In this document: in pieces, positions 1 through 14,778 of the stretch | How positions within the stretch are numbered: the stretch's first letter is position 1 | Layout: every line of letters starts with the position of its first letter | From: Viscum album | Lineage: Eukaryota; Streptophyta; Magnoliopsida; Santalales; Viscaceae | Assembly (NCBI GenBank): GCA_963277665.1 | Contig: OY728121.1 | Location: 959,548,097 to 959,612,096, forward strand | Direction of reading: 5' to 3' | Length of the DNA stretch: 64,000 bases | Program-made: the position numbers and the translations under genes | Notes under the pieces: model-generated | Told to the model about the DNA's origin: nothing | What the model saw: the letters and a program-made list of their open reading frames with translations, nothing else | Databases searched by the model: none

Positions 1-1109
1 AAAAAATGACATGAAAAAAATAAGACTGATATAACCTGGTAATAAAATTGGTGGTCATGAATATTATTAAATAACTTATGTAATAAATAAATATCCTATA
101 TAATATATTGTTAAATTATTATTAAATCATTAATCACTTTTTATTAAAGTAATTTTATTTATCAAAATATATTTCCATCAAAAATTATTTTTATTTCTTT
201 TTGTGAGAAAATATTAAAATTTATTTCTAGAGGTTTTATAAAATTTATTTGATAAAATGAAATTAATTTTGAAATAATAATTTCAAAATTAACCTAGGTT
301 GAGATTTTTTTATTTTTAAAAAAAATATTGATTTTTCTGGGAATAGTTAAAAATGCCGATTTTTTTAAAATTATGATTTCTTTTTTAATAAATTAATTAT
401 TTTAAAAAGTAACATTATGATTTGACTTTTTTAAGTAAAATAGGTTGTATTTATTTATATTTATTCCTATTCATTAAATTTGAATCATTTTTATACTATA
501 TTTTAGTATAAGTTTATTTTTGATTTAAAAATAGGGTTTTTTTAAACAGTTTTACAATGCATAATGTTTCTCCTTTTGTATTAATTAAAATATACCATAA
601 TGAGTAATAATTTAAATTAAATTTATATTATATATATATGAATTTTAATTCATATAATGATTATTACTAGACAAATAGTTAATATAAAATCATATAATAC
701 TTGAATAATACAACTCTTGAAAAAACGCTTTTCGATGCGTTTGTGAATTTTATTTTAAATTAAATTATTACACTTATAAGGATTTAGTCTAATAAAATTT
801 ATTACATATTTTTAATCATAATAATTTTTATATTATAACTAATTCAACATACTTGTTTTTATAATGATCAGTGAAATGTATAAAAATCTTTTACCACTGT
901 TAAGGAAAAAACAACTTTATTGGCGGTTAAAGTAGAAAGATAACGGTTAAAATGACAAAAAAATCATATAAATTATATTTTATGCCATTATTTTGATAGT
1001 ATATAATCTAATTATTGATAATTATTCAGTTGTTATTCTTTTTTAATATGAAAAAACATGGGTAACAATTTTTCTTTTCAAAAAATTCAAAAGTACCAAT
1101 CATCGTGCT

Positions 1110-1116
1110 TATAAAA
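1110..1116 (+). promoter_or_regulatory. LTR TATA box (window-start copy)
   Basis: TATAAAA within CTTATAAAAGGCCACCC. The same core occurs at the matching place in the LTRs at 57577 (D), 38300 (F, right LTR) and, mutated, 32057 (F, left LTR). Conservation between otherwise diverged LTRs supports a core promoter; transcription start not determinable here. Confidence 0.6.
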
Positions 1117-1440
1117 GGCCACCCAATCTCTACTCCTCATAACACCTTCAAAATCTTTTTATTTTGAAAATACCTATCCAAAAAAACAATTAATTTCATA
1201 TCCATGAAATAGATAATATTTTTTAATATAAATAAATCCTAAGGATTATTTTGGTGTTGAACTAAGGAGGTTACTGGAAGAAGAGGTATTGTGGTTAACC
1301 TAGAGTTTTTATTTATTTTATTCTTCCAAATACTTAAAATATTCTTCAATTTTGATGATATAATATCAATAGTGCCTCCCATATACGGATATGTTATTAT
1401 ATTAATGTAAAAACCAAAATCCATCTCCTCTTCCATCAAA

Positions 1441-1935
1441 TGGGAAATGAAACCATCATTCCTGTGTACAATGGACTACTGCTTCACATCGCTCCTGTGT
1501 ACGGCAGACTACCGCCACACAAAGCAATATGATTTTTTTAGTAACTCTTTTCATGGAAGGTAATAAGGATATATTTAATGAATATTGGTGAATTATATGA
1601 CATAATTATGATATAAATTATATATTTATCATTATGAAAAAAATAATATATCATTTTATTTCTTATATTTCCACTCACTCCACAATGATATTTTCCTTCT
1701 TCGTACGTGTGGACTACAACCTCCATGAAGTGATGTGATTTTGTTTCATTAAATAATCACATGGATGATATATATAAGTATATTTAAATAAATAATATGG
1801 TATTTATGATATTAGTATCATTATTTAAAGATAAAATATTACTTACTTCTTTTCCATAATGATCATCTAAAAATGGAAGTGTTACTCATGTGTTTGTATG
1901 GCCTACCATTTCCATGATGGTAACGTGGTTCATTT
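1441..1935 (+). repeat. CGTACG-type tandem modules (window-start LTR)
   Basis: Diverged copies of a module whose readable part is TGTGTACGG, then GACTACC, then CTCCATGAAGTGATGTGATT and a T-rich tail. Copies lie near 1460-1530 (two close half-copies), 1695-1740 and 1880-1935, separated by AT-rich spacer so the period is about 190 bp. The same modules occur in F (four per LTR) and D (two). Confidence 0.55.
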
Positions 1936-2249
1936 TTCATAACCAAAATAAACTATTTTATTTAGAAGTATAATTTATGTATATAATTTAAAATTATTTA
2001 ATGATTATTATTCTTTTTATGATTGAATAATGACCTCTTTTACTTTTTTCAACACATTGAATCCATTTTGAAATAATGAACAGAACATCCTCAAAACCAA
2101 CAACTTGGACTTAACTAATTAATTATTTAAATATTTACTTAAAATAAATATAATTAATTAATTAATTATAAATTATTATAACAAAAAAATGGTTGTTAAT
2201 AATTAAAATAATTAATATCAGCTTATTTTTCAAGATTTAAAGGAAAAAC

Positions 2250-2850
2250 ATGAAATGTCTGGACCCGAGGTAGGGGACTTCGTATCAATTCTCGTTCATT
2301 GAGGAATATTTTAAAGTTATGAAAACAATATATTTTACATACTGTATATAATTCCAATTTAACATTTTATATCATTAATAATTCATTCATAATGTAATTT
2401 TAGGTTTCAATTTGATTTATTTAATCCAATGGGATTTATTTGAAAGTTACCAAGTGGTAAACAGTTTCATAGTTCTATTTCTTTTCATTTGGGTTATATT
2501 ACTTGTTATTTGTTATTTATACTATAATATTTTTATACAATGACATTTTATTATAATATATTACATTTTTACTTTTTTATAGTTATTTAAATTTTATATA
2601 CATAATTTATTCCCTGAACAACTCTCACTTCAATGTTATGATCGTTATAAGTGTTACTCATCTCAAATTGTCATATATGGTACAGATGTATTGTTATAGA
2701 GATGTCTTATTTAATGAGGTGCATATACTACCCCATTGATATTTCGTACCTCGAATATCTTTATATTCATGTTATTTAATGTTTCATTTGGTGTAATTTA
2801 TTTTATGGGAGTAATAATTTAAAAGTTACCTAATTGGTAAGGGTTTATTC
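2250..2850 (+). repeat. Second tandem array (GGTAAGG-type modules), window-start LTR
   Basis: Three to four diverged copies, near 2260, 2450, 2660 and 2830, of a module that in element F reads GGGGATTGTGACTCA, a short spacer, then GGTAAGGG. Spacing is about 190 bp. Similarity is weaker than in the first array. Confidence 0.4.
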
Positions 2851-4800
2851 TTCAATATCATTTTAATCATGATAATTATGATTGAATGTCCATTAATAAA
2901 AATTATTTGATAATTATCTAATAAAACATTTTAATTTTATTCTCCCCTATTTATTGAGGAAATTTAAAAATAATAGTACCATTTTATTCTCTTTGGTACT
3001 TAAAGGGGTTAAGAAATTGTTTTAAGAAAATCCAAATTTATTTCTCTCTTTGGTAGAAAATTATTTTTCTACCAAATCCATGTTTTCTAAAAATGTTTTC
3101 AATAGTGCTTTTAATATTATACTATGATAATTTAAAGTCATTTGTACCCATTATTGGATTTAAAAAAAATAATGGGAATATTCCTAACATTTTCTAAACA
3201 ATGTACATTTTGAATTATCTTATCAAATTGTGAAGGAAATCATTATTTTAATGTGTAAGGATTGAATGGTGTTTTCCACTGTGATGACCACTAAATTTTT
3301 TAAAGATTAATTTTTAATTTTCAAAGGTTATTTTCAATGAAAATTATTTAATTTTAGGGAGTGTTTTAGATTTTAAAAAGTTTTTTTAAAATGGATGGTA
3401 TATTTTTCTCAAGATATGTTCCAAATTACATTTCTATATCATTTTCCATATAAGATTACTTTATTTGATGTAACTAAAAATGAAAATGTTATTTTCCTCA
3501 AGAATTTTTTTAATGGTATTTTAATGGTATGTACATTCACCAATGTCAATAAATTTTGATGTTCCCAATGCTCTACTGGTATATGTTGAAATGATATTAT
3601 CCTTATTATTTCTCTAGATGGGTTATGATTGTTTCAAGATATTTTCATGGAACCCATTTCATTTCCATCAGTTAATTAATTCATGAAAGTAATAATTAGT
3701 GTTTTATGATTTTATTATAAAATCAAGGCTTAATGTAATTTATTCTTGTTTTGGTTCATGTAAATTATATATATTTAATATTGAGCCCCATATTTGCTCA
3801 TACTTTAACCCGATATAGTTTATATGATGGTCACACCCATATAACACTCTAATGCATTTGGTACTTATATTGGATGTAAACTATATAGTTAATCGAATTT
3901 GTAAGGGTTTGGTAAAGTTTCTTTAATGGTTCTATAAAGATAATTCCCCAAGGTACCAATACATTTTCATTATTCCTAATTTAGGTTTTTAATTATTCAT
4001 TTAATTAATATTTAAATAGAATGGCTCATGATTATTGATTCATATTACTCTTGCCTTTGATAAATCATTTTTCCATGTTTCATGATTGACAATCTAGGCA
4101 TTGATGGGTATTAATATTCTTATATTATGATCATCCTCTTTTATTATGTAATCATACCTTTATGTTCTTCTTATACTCATAGATGATATTAAATTGCTAA
4201 TGATTATGTTTACCCTTACAAGGAATTTGAGAAAACCCTTTTTAAGTTTCATATTCCATTGGTTATAAGGAACTATGATTATGGGATTGGATTCTTGAAA
4301 TATTTTTAACATGATAAAGTTTGTGGGATATGTTAAAGACTTAATATGGGATATGTAAAAGTTGGGTATAGTGTGAAAAATATTCCCTTTAAATCAAGAG
4401 TATTTTTTATGTAAGAGTTTATCCTACTCTCTAAAAGACTAAACCTAATATATCCTTAGGTGTTTAAGTGATCCGGTATCTCATTTATATGTTATAATTT
4501 TTTTTATTGTGAAAATTGGGCCATGTTCATCTGTATCAAATCCTTAAATGTAAATTTTTTGATTTTAGCACCACATTTGGGAATTCTGGTTCAGGGTCAT
4601 TATAAATAATAATTTTGTTTCACCATCGCTGGTGGGATCCCAAACATCATTAATGTGCTAATTTTCAAATAAAAATATGATGTTGATCGGCCATGAAAAC
4701 TCTTCCAATATCTCTTATATCAATCTCTAGGGTTATGAAGCTAACCATATGGATTAGTAATAATAGTATATTTAGAGATTTTATTAGATAATTATGTCAA

Positions 4801-7800
4801 AATAGATCAAATATATATATATTTATTTATTTATTTGTGATTGTAACAGCATTTATCACCATTTATAATTCCAATAAGGATTATGTTATAGCTAAGGTAA
4901 AACCTGCATTCTAGATTCAATGGAAGTATCAGATTTATGATCTGAGACTCTATTCAAGAGTTATTCTATTATTTTAGAAATATTTCAAGTAAGTGATATA
5001 TAATATATTAAATATTTTTAAAATATCAATACTAAGGCTCTTTGGGTCTTGGAATCTCACTTCATCCTAGTGTCTGGATCTGAAAATTGTTCTTAATATA
5101 TTCAAAATCCTTACAAGGAAAAAACAAGAACATTACATGGAATAACATGAAAACTAGGTGAGTTATATTAGGAAAAGTTAGTGATACACGTGTTTATGTC
5201 TTTTCAACCTAACAAATGCCTTTTAGAAGGTCTATGTAACATATAAATGTATCAAAATTTGATCCCCAATAATTTACCCATTTTTACCCTTATTATTTTT
5301 GATTAAATTTTTATAATGGTAATTATCTTAAAAAATATATAAGATGAACTCTAGTAACTAATTTCAACAAAAATATAAATTATTAATTCATTAGATCTAA
5401 TTCTATTTCAAAATATTAGAAAAATGGATTTTAATTTTTAATATAAAATATATATAGAAAAACATCTTTTATATAAAAATGTGTTTTTATTCTTAAAGTA
5501 TTATTAACTTAATATCATGTCAGTTAATAATTAAATGAGTGTTAATATATTTTTATATTTTTTTCAACATCATATTAGAGATTTTATTTAAAATATATTA
5601 TTTTGATTTTTTGATATCAAACTACACAACATTAAAATTCACCTCAAAATGACTTCGTTATTTGAAATCCAAAATTAAGGTCTATTTAATCAAATTTTAA
5701 AAAATAGATTTTAAATTTATTTATTAATTAAATAACTTTATCCCAAAAAATAATAATGAGGAAATATAATATTAATTTTTTAATATTTTTATGGATGTAT
5801 TTTTTACCTTCTATAGAAGAATCGTGGTTCTTGTAGCATGAGAATGTTTAAGAAATTTAGAAGTTAAGGTTTGGGATTATCTTTCTCATTTTGTTCTCTA
5901 GTGATTGGGATTCCTTCTTTTTTATCTATATTATTTTATATAATTTAAATTATATCAGTTAAATATTTATTATTATGTTTTACTCTTAGTTTAAGGAAAT
6001 CAAATTCTTTTTTCAATACCATATTTTATTGAATCTGATGTTAAAATCAAGATTTTCTCTCATGTCCTTTGAAATTCTACCTATTCTTGAATTATCCCTA
6101 GTCATTATATAGATTAATTGAAAATTTTCATATATAATAAACTATAAGTATACTACATGAACACTATTCTATAAATTATATGTATTTTCAAGTCATTTCA
6201 TAGTACTCTTTTATTTTATTTCCATTTTACATGTTATGAAAATGTTATGTAATTTTCATCTTATAGTGTTCTCAATTTCCAATATTCTCTGATAATATTT
6301 ATTTTTATTTTCCTTATTTTTTTATCAAGAATTTTTAAAATTTTTTATGTTTATAAATACCTTCATCTTCATTTTAATTGGTATTTTAATTATATTTTAA
6401 AAAACACCCTTTTATTTTTTCTTACATTTTGAGTTCTGACTTTCATATGTGGTTTCTCAATCGATTGTCTCTATTTTATATTTGAATTCATTATTCTAAC
6501 ACATTATTTTTTATATATTATGATCTACCCTATCTATGTATATCACAATATGTATCCTCTGTTTTTTGTGATATTATTTCTTTTATATGTCCCTTTATGT
6601 TTATTATGAACTCTAAAATGAGATTCTTATCTCAATCTCACTTATTTGAGAAACAGTTTGTCCACTTGATCTATATGTTTATGTATTTAATATTTAATAT
6701 CATTTGATAATATATTATTCTATTTAACCTTTAAATTTTATGATTTAACTTTCCCCATAGTATTATCTCTTAGATTTGTCCTTAAAACCTTCAAAATTAC
6801 ATTATTTCTATGTTTTTATTTTGGAATATTTCTTCTTCATAGAGATTATTTATATATAATATTCCATTAAATAATATGTATTAACTTTTAATTCAAATTT
6901 AAATATTCAATATATTATATTCATATTATGTTTTTAAAATTATTTTACTATTCCCCTTGATTTTTTCATACATATCACATTTTTTTGTTTGTAAATGGAA
7001 ATTTACTTGATCTCTCTTTTAACTTAAAATTTATCTTCAATATTCATGTAACTTTGTCTTCAATATATATGTGATTTATCTTCTATTATTGAAACTGTTT
7101 ATGAAAAAACATTATGAAATATTATATGTTTTTTATATTTGATTATCACTTTTAGTTACACACGTTTACTATTATTTCAAATATATTTTATATACTATGA
7201 ATATTATAAAGAAATCTATTCTAACATTACTTAATAGTTTCCCATATTTATTATGAATACTAACTATCGAAGATAACATTTCTATCTAATCTTATAATAA
7301 TCTTTCAATTTTTTCAATATCATTTTCTTTAAAATAAATAGTAATTTTGTTTTGTTTATTGTAAAAAAATTAAATTTTTATTTATTTTGGTATTTAATAA
7401 TTAATCTAGAATTGTTTTCGAATAACATATATAATTTAATATCTTTCAATAAAGTATATTTTTACTATTATAGTAATATTTTATATGTCACTCTTTTATA
7501 ATTACATAATTTATAACATTATATCTTTTTGAGGATATTACAATTCTAAAATAATTACTTAGGTAATTATCCAAATTCTAATGTATATATGGTGACATTG
7601 AAATGAATTTTTTATGAGTGGAATAATACATCATAACCTTTTTCTTATCTTATTATCATCTATACAGAGAGATATCCCTTCTATCAATACCTTTCTATTA
7701 TGAGAACGCAATACTTATTACTTATGGTTATAAGGTGTTCACCTACATATTCATACCATCCATTTGACTTGGGAAAAAATTAATATGATTGCATATCCAT

Positions 7801-8290
7801 TTATTCAATATGGTAATCCTTGTAGAAAAAATTATTGATTATTCATCCAAGTATTATAATTTTGTTAATTCTATAAATAACACATATATAAGGATATATT
7901 TTATATGATGGGTGGTCTTAGAATAATGAACCCCACTAATTCATTGTATAACACCAACATCTCAATATATTATTATATATGGGATATGCGATTCTATCCT
8001 AGTTAACTATTTTATGATTTTATTAATGGTTATCCTTGAAAATTATTATGATATCTTTTGATTATGTATATTCTACATTCATATGCCATGTTTAATTTAT
8101 ATATATATTTTAATGATTAATATTTCATGTTTTATATTCAAATTGGTATAGTTTCCACATGATTATGTCATGTATGTTGAATTATTTAATCAAAACAACA
8201 TGTTAATTATATTTTGACCCAATTATTATATTCATTATGATCTTCTATGTTACTCCAATTAATATATTTCACGTTTTCCCCCTTACTAAT
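4801..8290. other. AT-rich noncoding DNA, unassigned
   Basis: No open frame of meaningful length, no retroelement domain, no RNA gene and no clear LTR terminus. A stretch near 7900-8290 loosely resembles the last part of the D LTR (a CCCCACTA motif, later CCCCCTTACTAA before a pyrimidine-rich tract), so it may be a decayed LTR of the same broad type, but I cannot fix boundaries. Confidence 0.3.
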
Positions 8291-10700
8291 AATTTTAGTT
8301 TTAACATCCTAACCTAACCCATTGTGCTGGGAAGGACTGGAGTTCCACAAACCTTAAGTGACATTTCCCAGACACCAAAGCCTAGGAATAAATTACAATA
8401 AGATTACCAAATCATGTGGGATAATTTTACTTTTCATATATAACTCGATTTGGGATAGATGATTAAAATAGGATAAATTAAACATAATGCATGATATAAA
8501 AATTAATAAAGATCCAAAGGAATAATAAAACTATAACCAAAGTCAAAGTAGTATAAAAAATAGAAATACTATGAAATCAAAAGACACTAGAGACACTAGG
8601 GTATTGATTTGGAACCAATAAAAATCTACTATAAGGTAAGATCCAAGTTCCAAATTCTATAATACATTAATGTAGAATCATGTTTCATTACTAGAAAAGT
8701 ATGAAATTTTCCACATACCTATATCATGGTAAACAATTTTTGTATACTCACTAAGGTGCATATGTAGGGGGTCATTATAAAACCCAATATAAAATCCCCA
8801 AGACTTCCCACATAGACCATTAATACAATGACAAGATAGCTCATAATATAAATATATATATAAGGAGATTATAATAGTTCTTGGAGATAATTTTTAATGA
8901 AGTATCAATGAAAATAACTCACATAATGAAGGCCAACCATTTCATGAATGCACATACCCATGCACATATCCAAAAAATGTATTCAAATTACATTATGTCC
9001 AATGAATAGTCCAAACATTCAATTAGAATCCATCCCTCCAAAACCATGTTATCACTTGGAAGTATAATTTAGTGTACCCCATCTCCCTCATGATATCCAA
9101 GCCCTAACCAAAAATTCCTCAATATACATCATGAACCCTCACACCCCTCTCTATTTCAATTCCTTGCAACTGAAAATATTCTTTATAAAAAAATTATTTT
9201 ATCATTTTTTATCACATTTTTTCCATCACCCACAACCCATGGTATTTGAAATCAATATATAAGAGAGATCCTCATGGGTTTTCCATTTAAAAATATAAGA
9301 AATATATTTTTGAAAACCAAATCCTTCATGTTCCTAAAATAAGTGGATTTGTTGAGAATACACCTACCACTAATGGGTTTATTCTAAAGAAACCTTATGC
9401 AACATCGTAGATTTTTTCACTCTCCATCATCCCATTAATATATTATAATGAAATTATGTTAAAATATATCATAAACCATATATTTGGGCATGGAAACCTT
9501 GGTGTAGGGTTCTGTATAGTAGATAACAAGCAGATAATGAATTAGAGAGAGAATTTAAACTCTTACCATTGATTCTATGGGTCCGACACTCTAAAATAAA
9601 ATGAATTAGCCTCTAGATCAAAGAGAATAACCAAAATCATCCTGATCAACTTAGGGGTTTGAGAACCCTAAACATTGAAGTAAGAATTTTGTTTTTAAGA
9701 GATAAATCTGGTTTAAAAAAATTACATATTTAATTTAATACAACATATGGTTTGGTCATAATATTTGGAAAAACATGCACCAACCATGTGGGTGCTACTG
9801 GATGACACCCAAGGAAGCACTATTTGGATGCTTGGTTTGGAAAAATGTGCTTCAACCATGAAAATTCATACTATGAAAAAAAATTATTAAGGTTCCATGG
9901 TTACTACATGGTTTACCTAAACTGTGAACCAACCAAAGAGCTTCTCCTAATTCCCCATTACATGTTTGACGATTACTAATAGAAATCAGATGGTTTACCA
10001 TAACTATGAACAATGTATACACCCTCCAATGTGCCTTTGAAACCCCCTAAATCGATTTAGAAACTCCTAATTCCAACTCCCATCACATAATAACTTATAA
10101 ATATTCAATAAAATCAAAAAATAGTTCCAAATAGGGGTGATATATGAGATCATCCTTATTGACCCTTTGATATCTCTTATATTCTCCCCTTACTAAGTGT
10201 TCGATGTTTCCTAGGTATTTCTTTTGTTTGAACATTTCCCCACAATTTTCTATACAAGGATATATAAAGAAGTGAAATGTGCGTAAAGTATGTAATAAAT
10301 TAAAGGTAACCTATGTTGTAAAATAATATGGTTATATTATAAGTATATAATGGAAAAATACCATTAGGTTATAGGAGTGTGTTTTAATATTGATTTTGTA
10401 TATATTGTAAAGTAAAATTACATAAAAGTTAAGGGTTTTCCTAGTTAGTATCAATTCGTTTGTGTAAAATATGTATTTTTTCACCATTTGTGAATTTTTT
10501 GTAATATTATCACTTCATAAACATTAATTTTAATATATTTCAAATATGTTAAATATCATATAATGATGTTAATATAAACATTAAATATATTTATATAGAT
10601 GAAATGAACTTGATGCGTATGATTTCCCATATACTAACATCATACACCTCCTAAGAATATTATAAATAATCATATTTCAAGATCAAAAAATTTGATATGA
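8291..10700. other. Noncoding DNA, probably decayed repeat
   Basis: Less AT-rich than its surroundings in places (around 8300-8400, 9040-9170 and 9480-9700), but with no supported frame or domain. CCTTACTAAGTGTTCGATG near 10190 resembles the CCTTACTGAGCATCTGATA string near the end of the D LTR, which hints at LTR origin. Nothing firmer is visible. Confidence 0.25.
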
Positions 10701-13700
10701 CTTTCGTTTATACAATGTATTTTTATCTCTTACTTTTAATAAAGTTTAATTCATACAAATTTCACCCTATATGACATCACATTCAAATTTAAAAAAAATA
10801 TCCAAAACACATTTGGATACCCTACAAATATTTCTAGGAATATATATCAAATATCTCTCTTAGTTTTTTACAAACACATTATATCAAAATAAATCATCAT
10901 TCACATAAAGTTTTGTTTCAATATATGGGCCATTGTACTAAGTAAAATGATTATTAATTCTACATTTATAACTATAGGAAAAGTGGAATCCAGAAAAGTG
11001 TTAGTGAAACACAAGATAAAAAAGTATCCAAGTTGATCTCAAACAAAAACTTTTGTTTATATTCAAATTTATGACAAATATATCGCCAAAATTGTTTATT
11101 ACCATATAATCCCTTTTTATAAGGAATAAAATATGGACCTGAGACATTGAACATAACAAATTAATATATTAAAATCCATAAATTCCCATTTATTCTTATG
11201 AATACATATCAATATTGATGAATAATTCACATTAAATTCATCTAAATTAAAAATACATAAAATTAATCTAAAAAGATGTGTACATCACATATCACTTAAC
11301 TAGATATTATCATATACTTCCACAGTCAATCTCATTGAGTGAATAGAGGTCATACTTCACATATAAGAGAAATAAATACCATATCAGTTTAGTGAAACCT
11401 ACCATATGATTAGTAACATACCTAAAAAACCTTATTAAATTGGCCTAAGGTTTATCATTATAAAGTTATCAATGTTTAAAGGTTCACATGTGGGATACAA
11501 TGTTAACCTCATGTAATGATGATTACTATAAAACATGCACCTCATGTATAACAAAAACACTATATATAAAATTCCATGTCATATAATAATTTGGTAAATC
11601 CAAAGAATAAGTTATGACTTCACCTTATAATATAACTTTGTAACTCTTTAGAAGCCTTTAATCATGTTGATCTCAACAAATCATCACCACCCTTTCCATT
11701 CTGTGATGATCAACAATCATGGGAAACATAGATAATTTATCTATAAGTTGTTATTTATCATTAAATACTCGTGATATATAAATAATATATGAATGAATGA
11801 TAAAGTGTAAAATTTGAATGAATGGTAATGTAAAATTCATTTTTAGGACACAATATATTCTTATATTAATAAAATATTTTAATATATAACTAAAAAATCA
11901 TATACGTAAGCGTTATAAACACCACATCCAAATAGATAGAGACCGTAAATGAAATTATCTTTTACTACCTTCAATTGTTTTATCAAAAATATATTACATA
12001 ACCATGTAACATGAGCTAAATCACAAATGAGACTTATAAAATTAACATGCACACTAAACTCATTAGTGTGGCCACATATTTTAAAAATTATATTTAGATA
12101 ATGGTAAGATTGAAATTCATAATCCTTTTGTTCAACAAATGAAATTTTATTCTAAATTAATTTTCTTTATAATATCCAATAATATGACTTATTTATCTTT
12201 TTATGTTAAAATTTTATAACTCTTCGAACTATTCAAAGAAAGTTATGAAATAAAAAAAATTCTTTGATTTCATCAGTAATAAGAAGAATCATTACACTTA
12301 TATTAGACTATTCAATTTAACAAAATATATCACAAATTATTCTCAAGTCATTAGAATATTCTTAGTGACTTTTAATTGGATTGAAATATTTTCTCAAAAA
12401 ACAATATTATTGTAGTAATAATTTTTTAGTTAAAATATAAAATTATAAAATCTAATTATTATAACTCATTTATCCCTTAGAAAATAATTTTTTTATGATA
12501 TATGATTTCTAATACACACAAATACATTATAAAAAAATCATATCTCATATAATTTTCATTATAGTATATTAACTAAATAGATTTAATATAATATCTCATA
12601 TGATTCCACTACATCACATATTAATTTTTTTAGAGAAATACATTAAAAATGAATTTAAATAAGGGAACCGTTACATATTTATTAAAAATTATTTTATTTT
12701 TCTGTTATAAAAATAATTAATACATTCCATTCGTATCTTAATTTTTATACTATTTGATAAATTGGAAAATTTTATGATCCAAATGATTCAATTAACATTT
12801 ACTTCATTGATAAAATAATTTTATTTAAACTCAAATTATTCTCTAATTACACAATATAGAATGAAATAAAAAATTATATATCCTTTAATATTCAAAAATA
12901 TGAATCAGATGTTTCTACTTTTGAATAAGAAACCTTATTTTTTCATAAATATTAAAATGTAGCCTTATATATCAAATCTCTTTTATATAATTTGGGATAA
13001 ATTGGAATTCATACATTGAAAATCATGAAAACTAAAAGTTCTTAACTTGAAATATTTTGGACCTATATAATTATTTTCATTTATGAAAGCTTATATATAA
13101 TTACCTCAATTTTACAATGTATAGTGGGTATGATATAATTTAAAGAATAGAAAATATTATTTTTATAACATAAATAATTTATTTTTACTCATCATAATAT
13201 TTCTAAACACGTTTTTCAATGTTAGGAATTTTTCTTTCTAATCTTCTATCTTACTAGAGTGAAATAATTTTTCATCCTTAGGGACCCCACATTTATATTT
13301 CCGGGAAGAAGTTTTGGACTCTATAATTCTATTCTTCCTCACTATCTATCCTAAAATATTACCCTTATTCTTTTTTATGATCATCATAATTCTATATCAA
13401 GGATACATATATCCTTCTCAATAACCCTTAACATATTGAGGATATTGGTTAAAGTGTTTTTAAACACATTATTCTAATTATTAACAATGAATTCACGAAA
13501 ACTATCTTGTAACAACAAAAAGATAAAGTTCCTATAAATATCAAACCTTAATAGATACATTGATATTTTTTAATGATTAACAAACCCAATTTTATTGATC
13601 ACAAGAGTTAAAATATAATTACCCCCGGTCATATTTCATTGAAATAGTACTTTTAAATTCTCATATCTCTTATATCTGGAATATCTATAATAGATCCATT

Positions 13701-14440
13701 TCAGGTTTTCTATCATCCCATAGTCAACCATTTTTTAATTTTGTTTCCATAGCTTTGTATACATAGAAGCATGAATAAATTTTTCTATGTCATGAGAATC
13801 TATATCATTTTTATTATAATAATTTTATCCTCTTAACTATCCTCTTTAATGGGTGCCTTATTAAATAGTAACTCTAGAACATATATTTTTTTACTCCTAT
13901 TTGTTAACTATTCTCAATTTCAAATATTAGTCTACGAAATTTAAACCCTTTTTCTTTTTTTTCTTTAATTGATCACATATATAAGTGTGATTTTGTATTC
14001 ATTTCTATTTAATTTTTAACAAAAATGATATTCTGATATGCTTCATGTTTTGAAAAGTAATTTTATTTAATATACTTATAAACATAGTATTTTCATTTTA
14101 TATTATATTAATTATATATATATATATTAGTGGGATGAGATCAAAATTTTACAACAATTTGAGTTAGATTTATCTATTTTAATATCATTTTATAGTTTAT
14201 GAAGAGAATAATTTCAATTATATCATATAATAAAAATAGATAGTAAAAAAATGATAAATTTTCCAAATTCATCTTATGAATTATAGTAACATCATAATTA
14301 TGGTGACCTAACCATTAGATTTACCAAGATAAGTGTGTCCCGATTCATAAATATGTAACATACACCTAACCATTAGGGTCACATATATAATACTTTCCTT
14401 AAACAAGGTAAATTATTGGAACTCAACATTTATATACACA
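10701..14440. other. AT-rich noncoding DNA, nothing recognised
   Basis: Both strands were read: only short chance frames (for example 60 codons at 10972-11154), long A/T runs and a TA microsatellite near 14111-14130. No domain, terminus or primer site was identified. Confidence 0.3.
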
Positions 14441-14778
14441 AGTGAATATAAGCATAACTAAAAGGGTGGGTGAATTAGTGTTCTAAAAAAATCTCCGTAA
14501 AAAACATTAATCAATTATCTATTATAACATGTAATTCTCTGCATGATTGGTTACATAATAATGAATGAGAAATAAATAATGTAAGAAAATGAACACTATA
14601 TTCTTTCAAATTTTATCGACCCTTTACAAGTGGATAGCCCTAGAGGATTAGTGTGTGTAATAACACACCTCATAGCCTTTATATAATTATTGACTAAGAA
14701 TTTTAAGAGAAAAGGGATGATCCCAAACCTTTTAAAATAATAACTTGATGGTAATCAACATTCCTCTATCATATTACA
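14441..14778. mobile_element. Decayed copia-type LTR end, second copy
   Basis: The string AAAGGGTGGGTGAATTAGTG followed by TTCTAAAAAAATCT near 14459-14490 matches the outer end of the adjacent copia LTR at 14795-14830 (GAGGGGGTGAATTGATTTC then CTTAAAAAATCT). A second, older LTR end of the same type probably lies beside the clean one. Boundaries are not visible. Confidence 0.35.

Larger units (their letters stand above)
1..4800 (+). mobile_element. Family F long LTR plus start of interior, 5' end outside window
   Basis: No coding is visible. The stretch is recognised by collinear similarity, in reverse complement, to both LTRs of element F (29003-33383, 35242-39610) and to F's interior (33384-35241). 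Shared landmarks in order are a TATAAAAGGCCAC core near 1110, the CGTACG-type module array (1441-1935), a second array (2250-2850), a segment near 3790-3960 with motifs such as GTTCTATAAAGAT, and interior-like DNA from about 3976 to 4800. In F the LTR starts about 1.3 kb upstream of the TATA core, so this LTR should begin roughly 200 bp before the window. The LTR/interior boundary near 3975 is placed only by homology. No primer site was found. Confidence 0.6.

Noticed and set aside
5233..5245. TGTAACATATAAATG as start of a 3' LTR for the window-start copy
   Set aside because: The sequence after it does not follow the F LTR starts, and no TATA core or CGTACG modules follow at the expected distances.
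9480..9700. Possible exon with a splice-like TCTTACC context
   Set aside because: No frame of useful length on either strand and no protein similarity I recognise.
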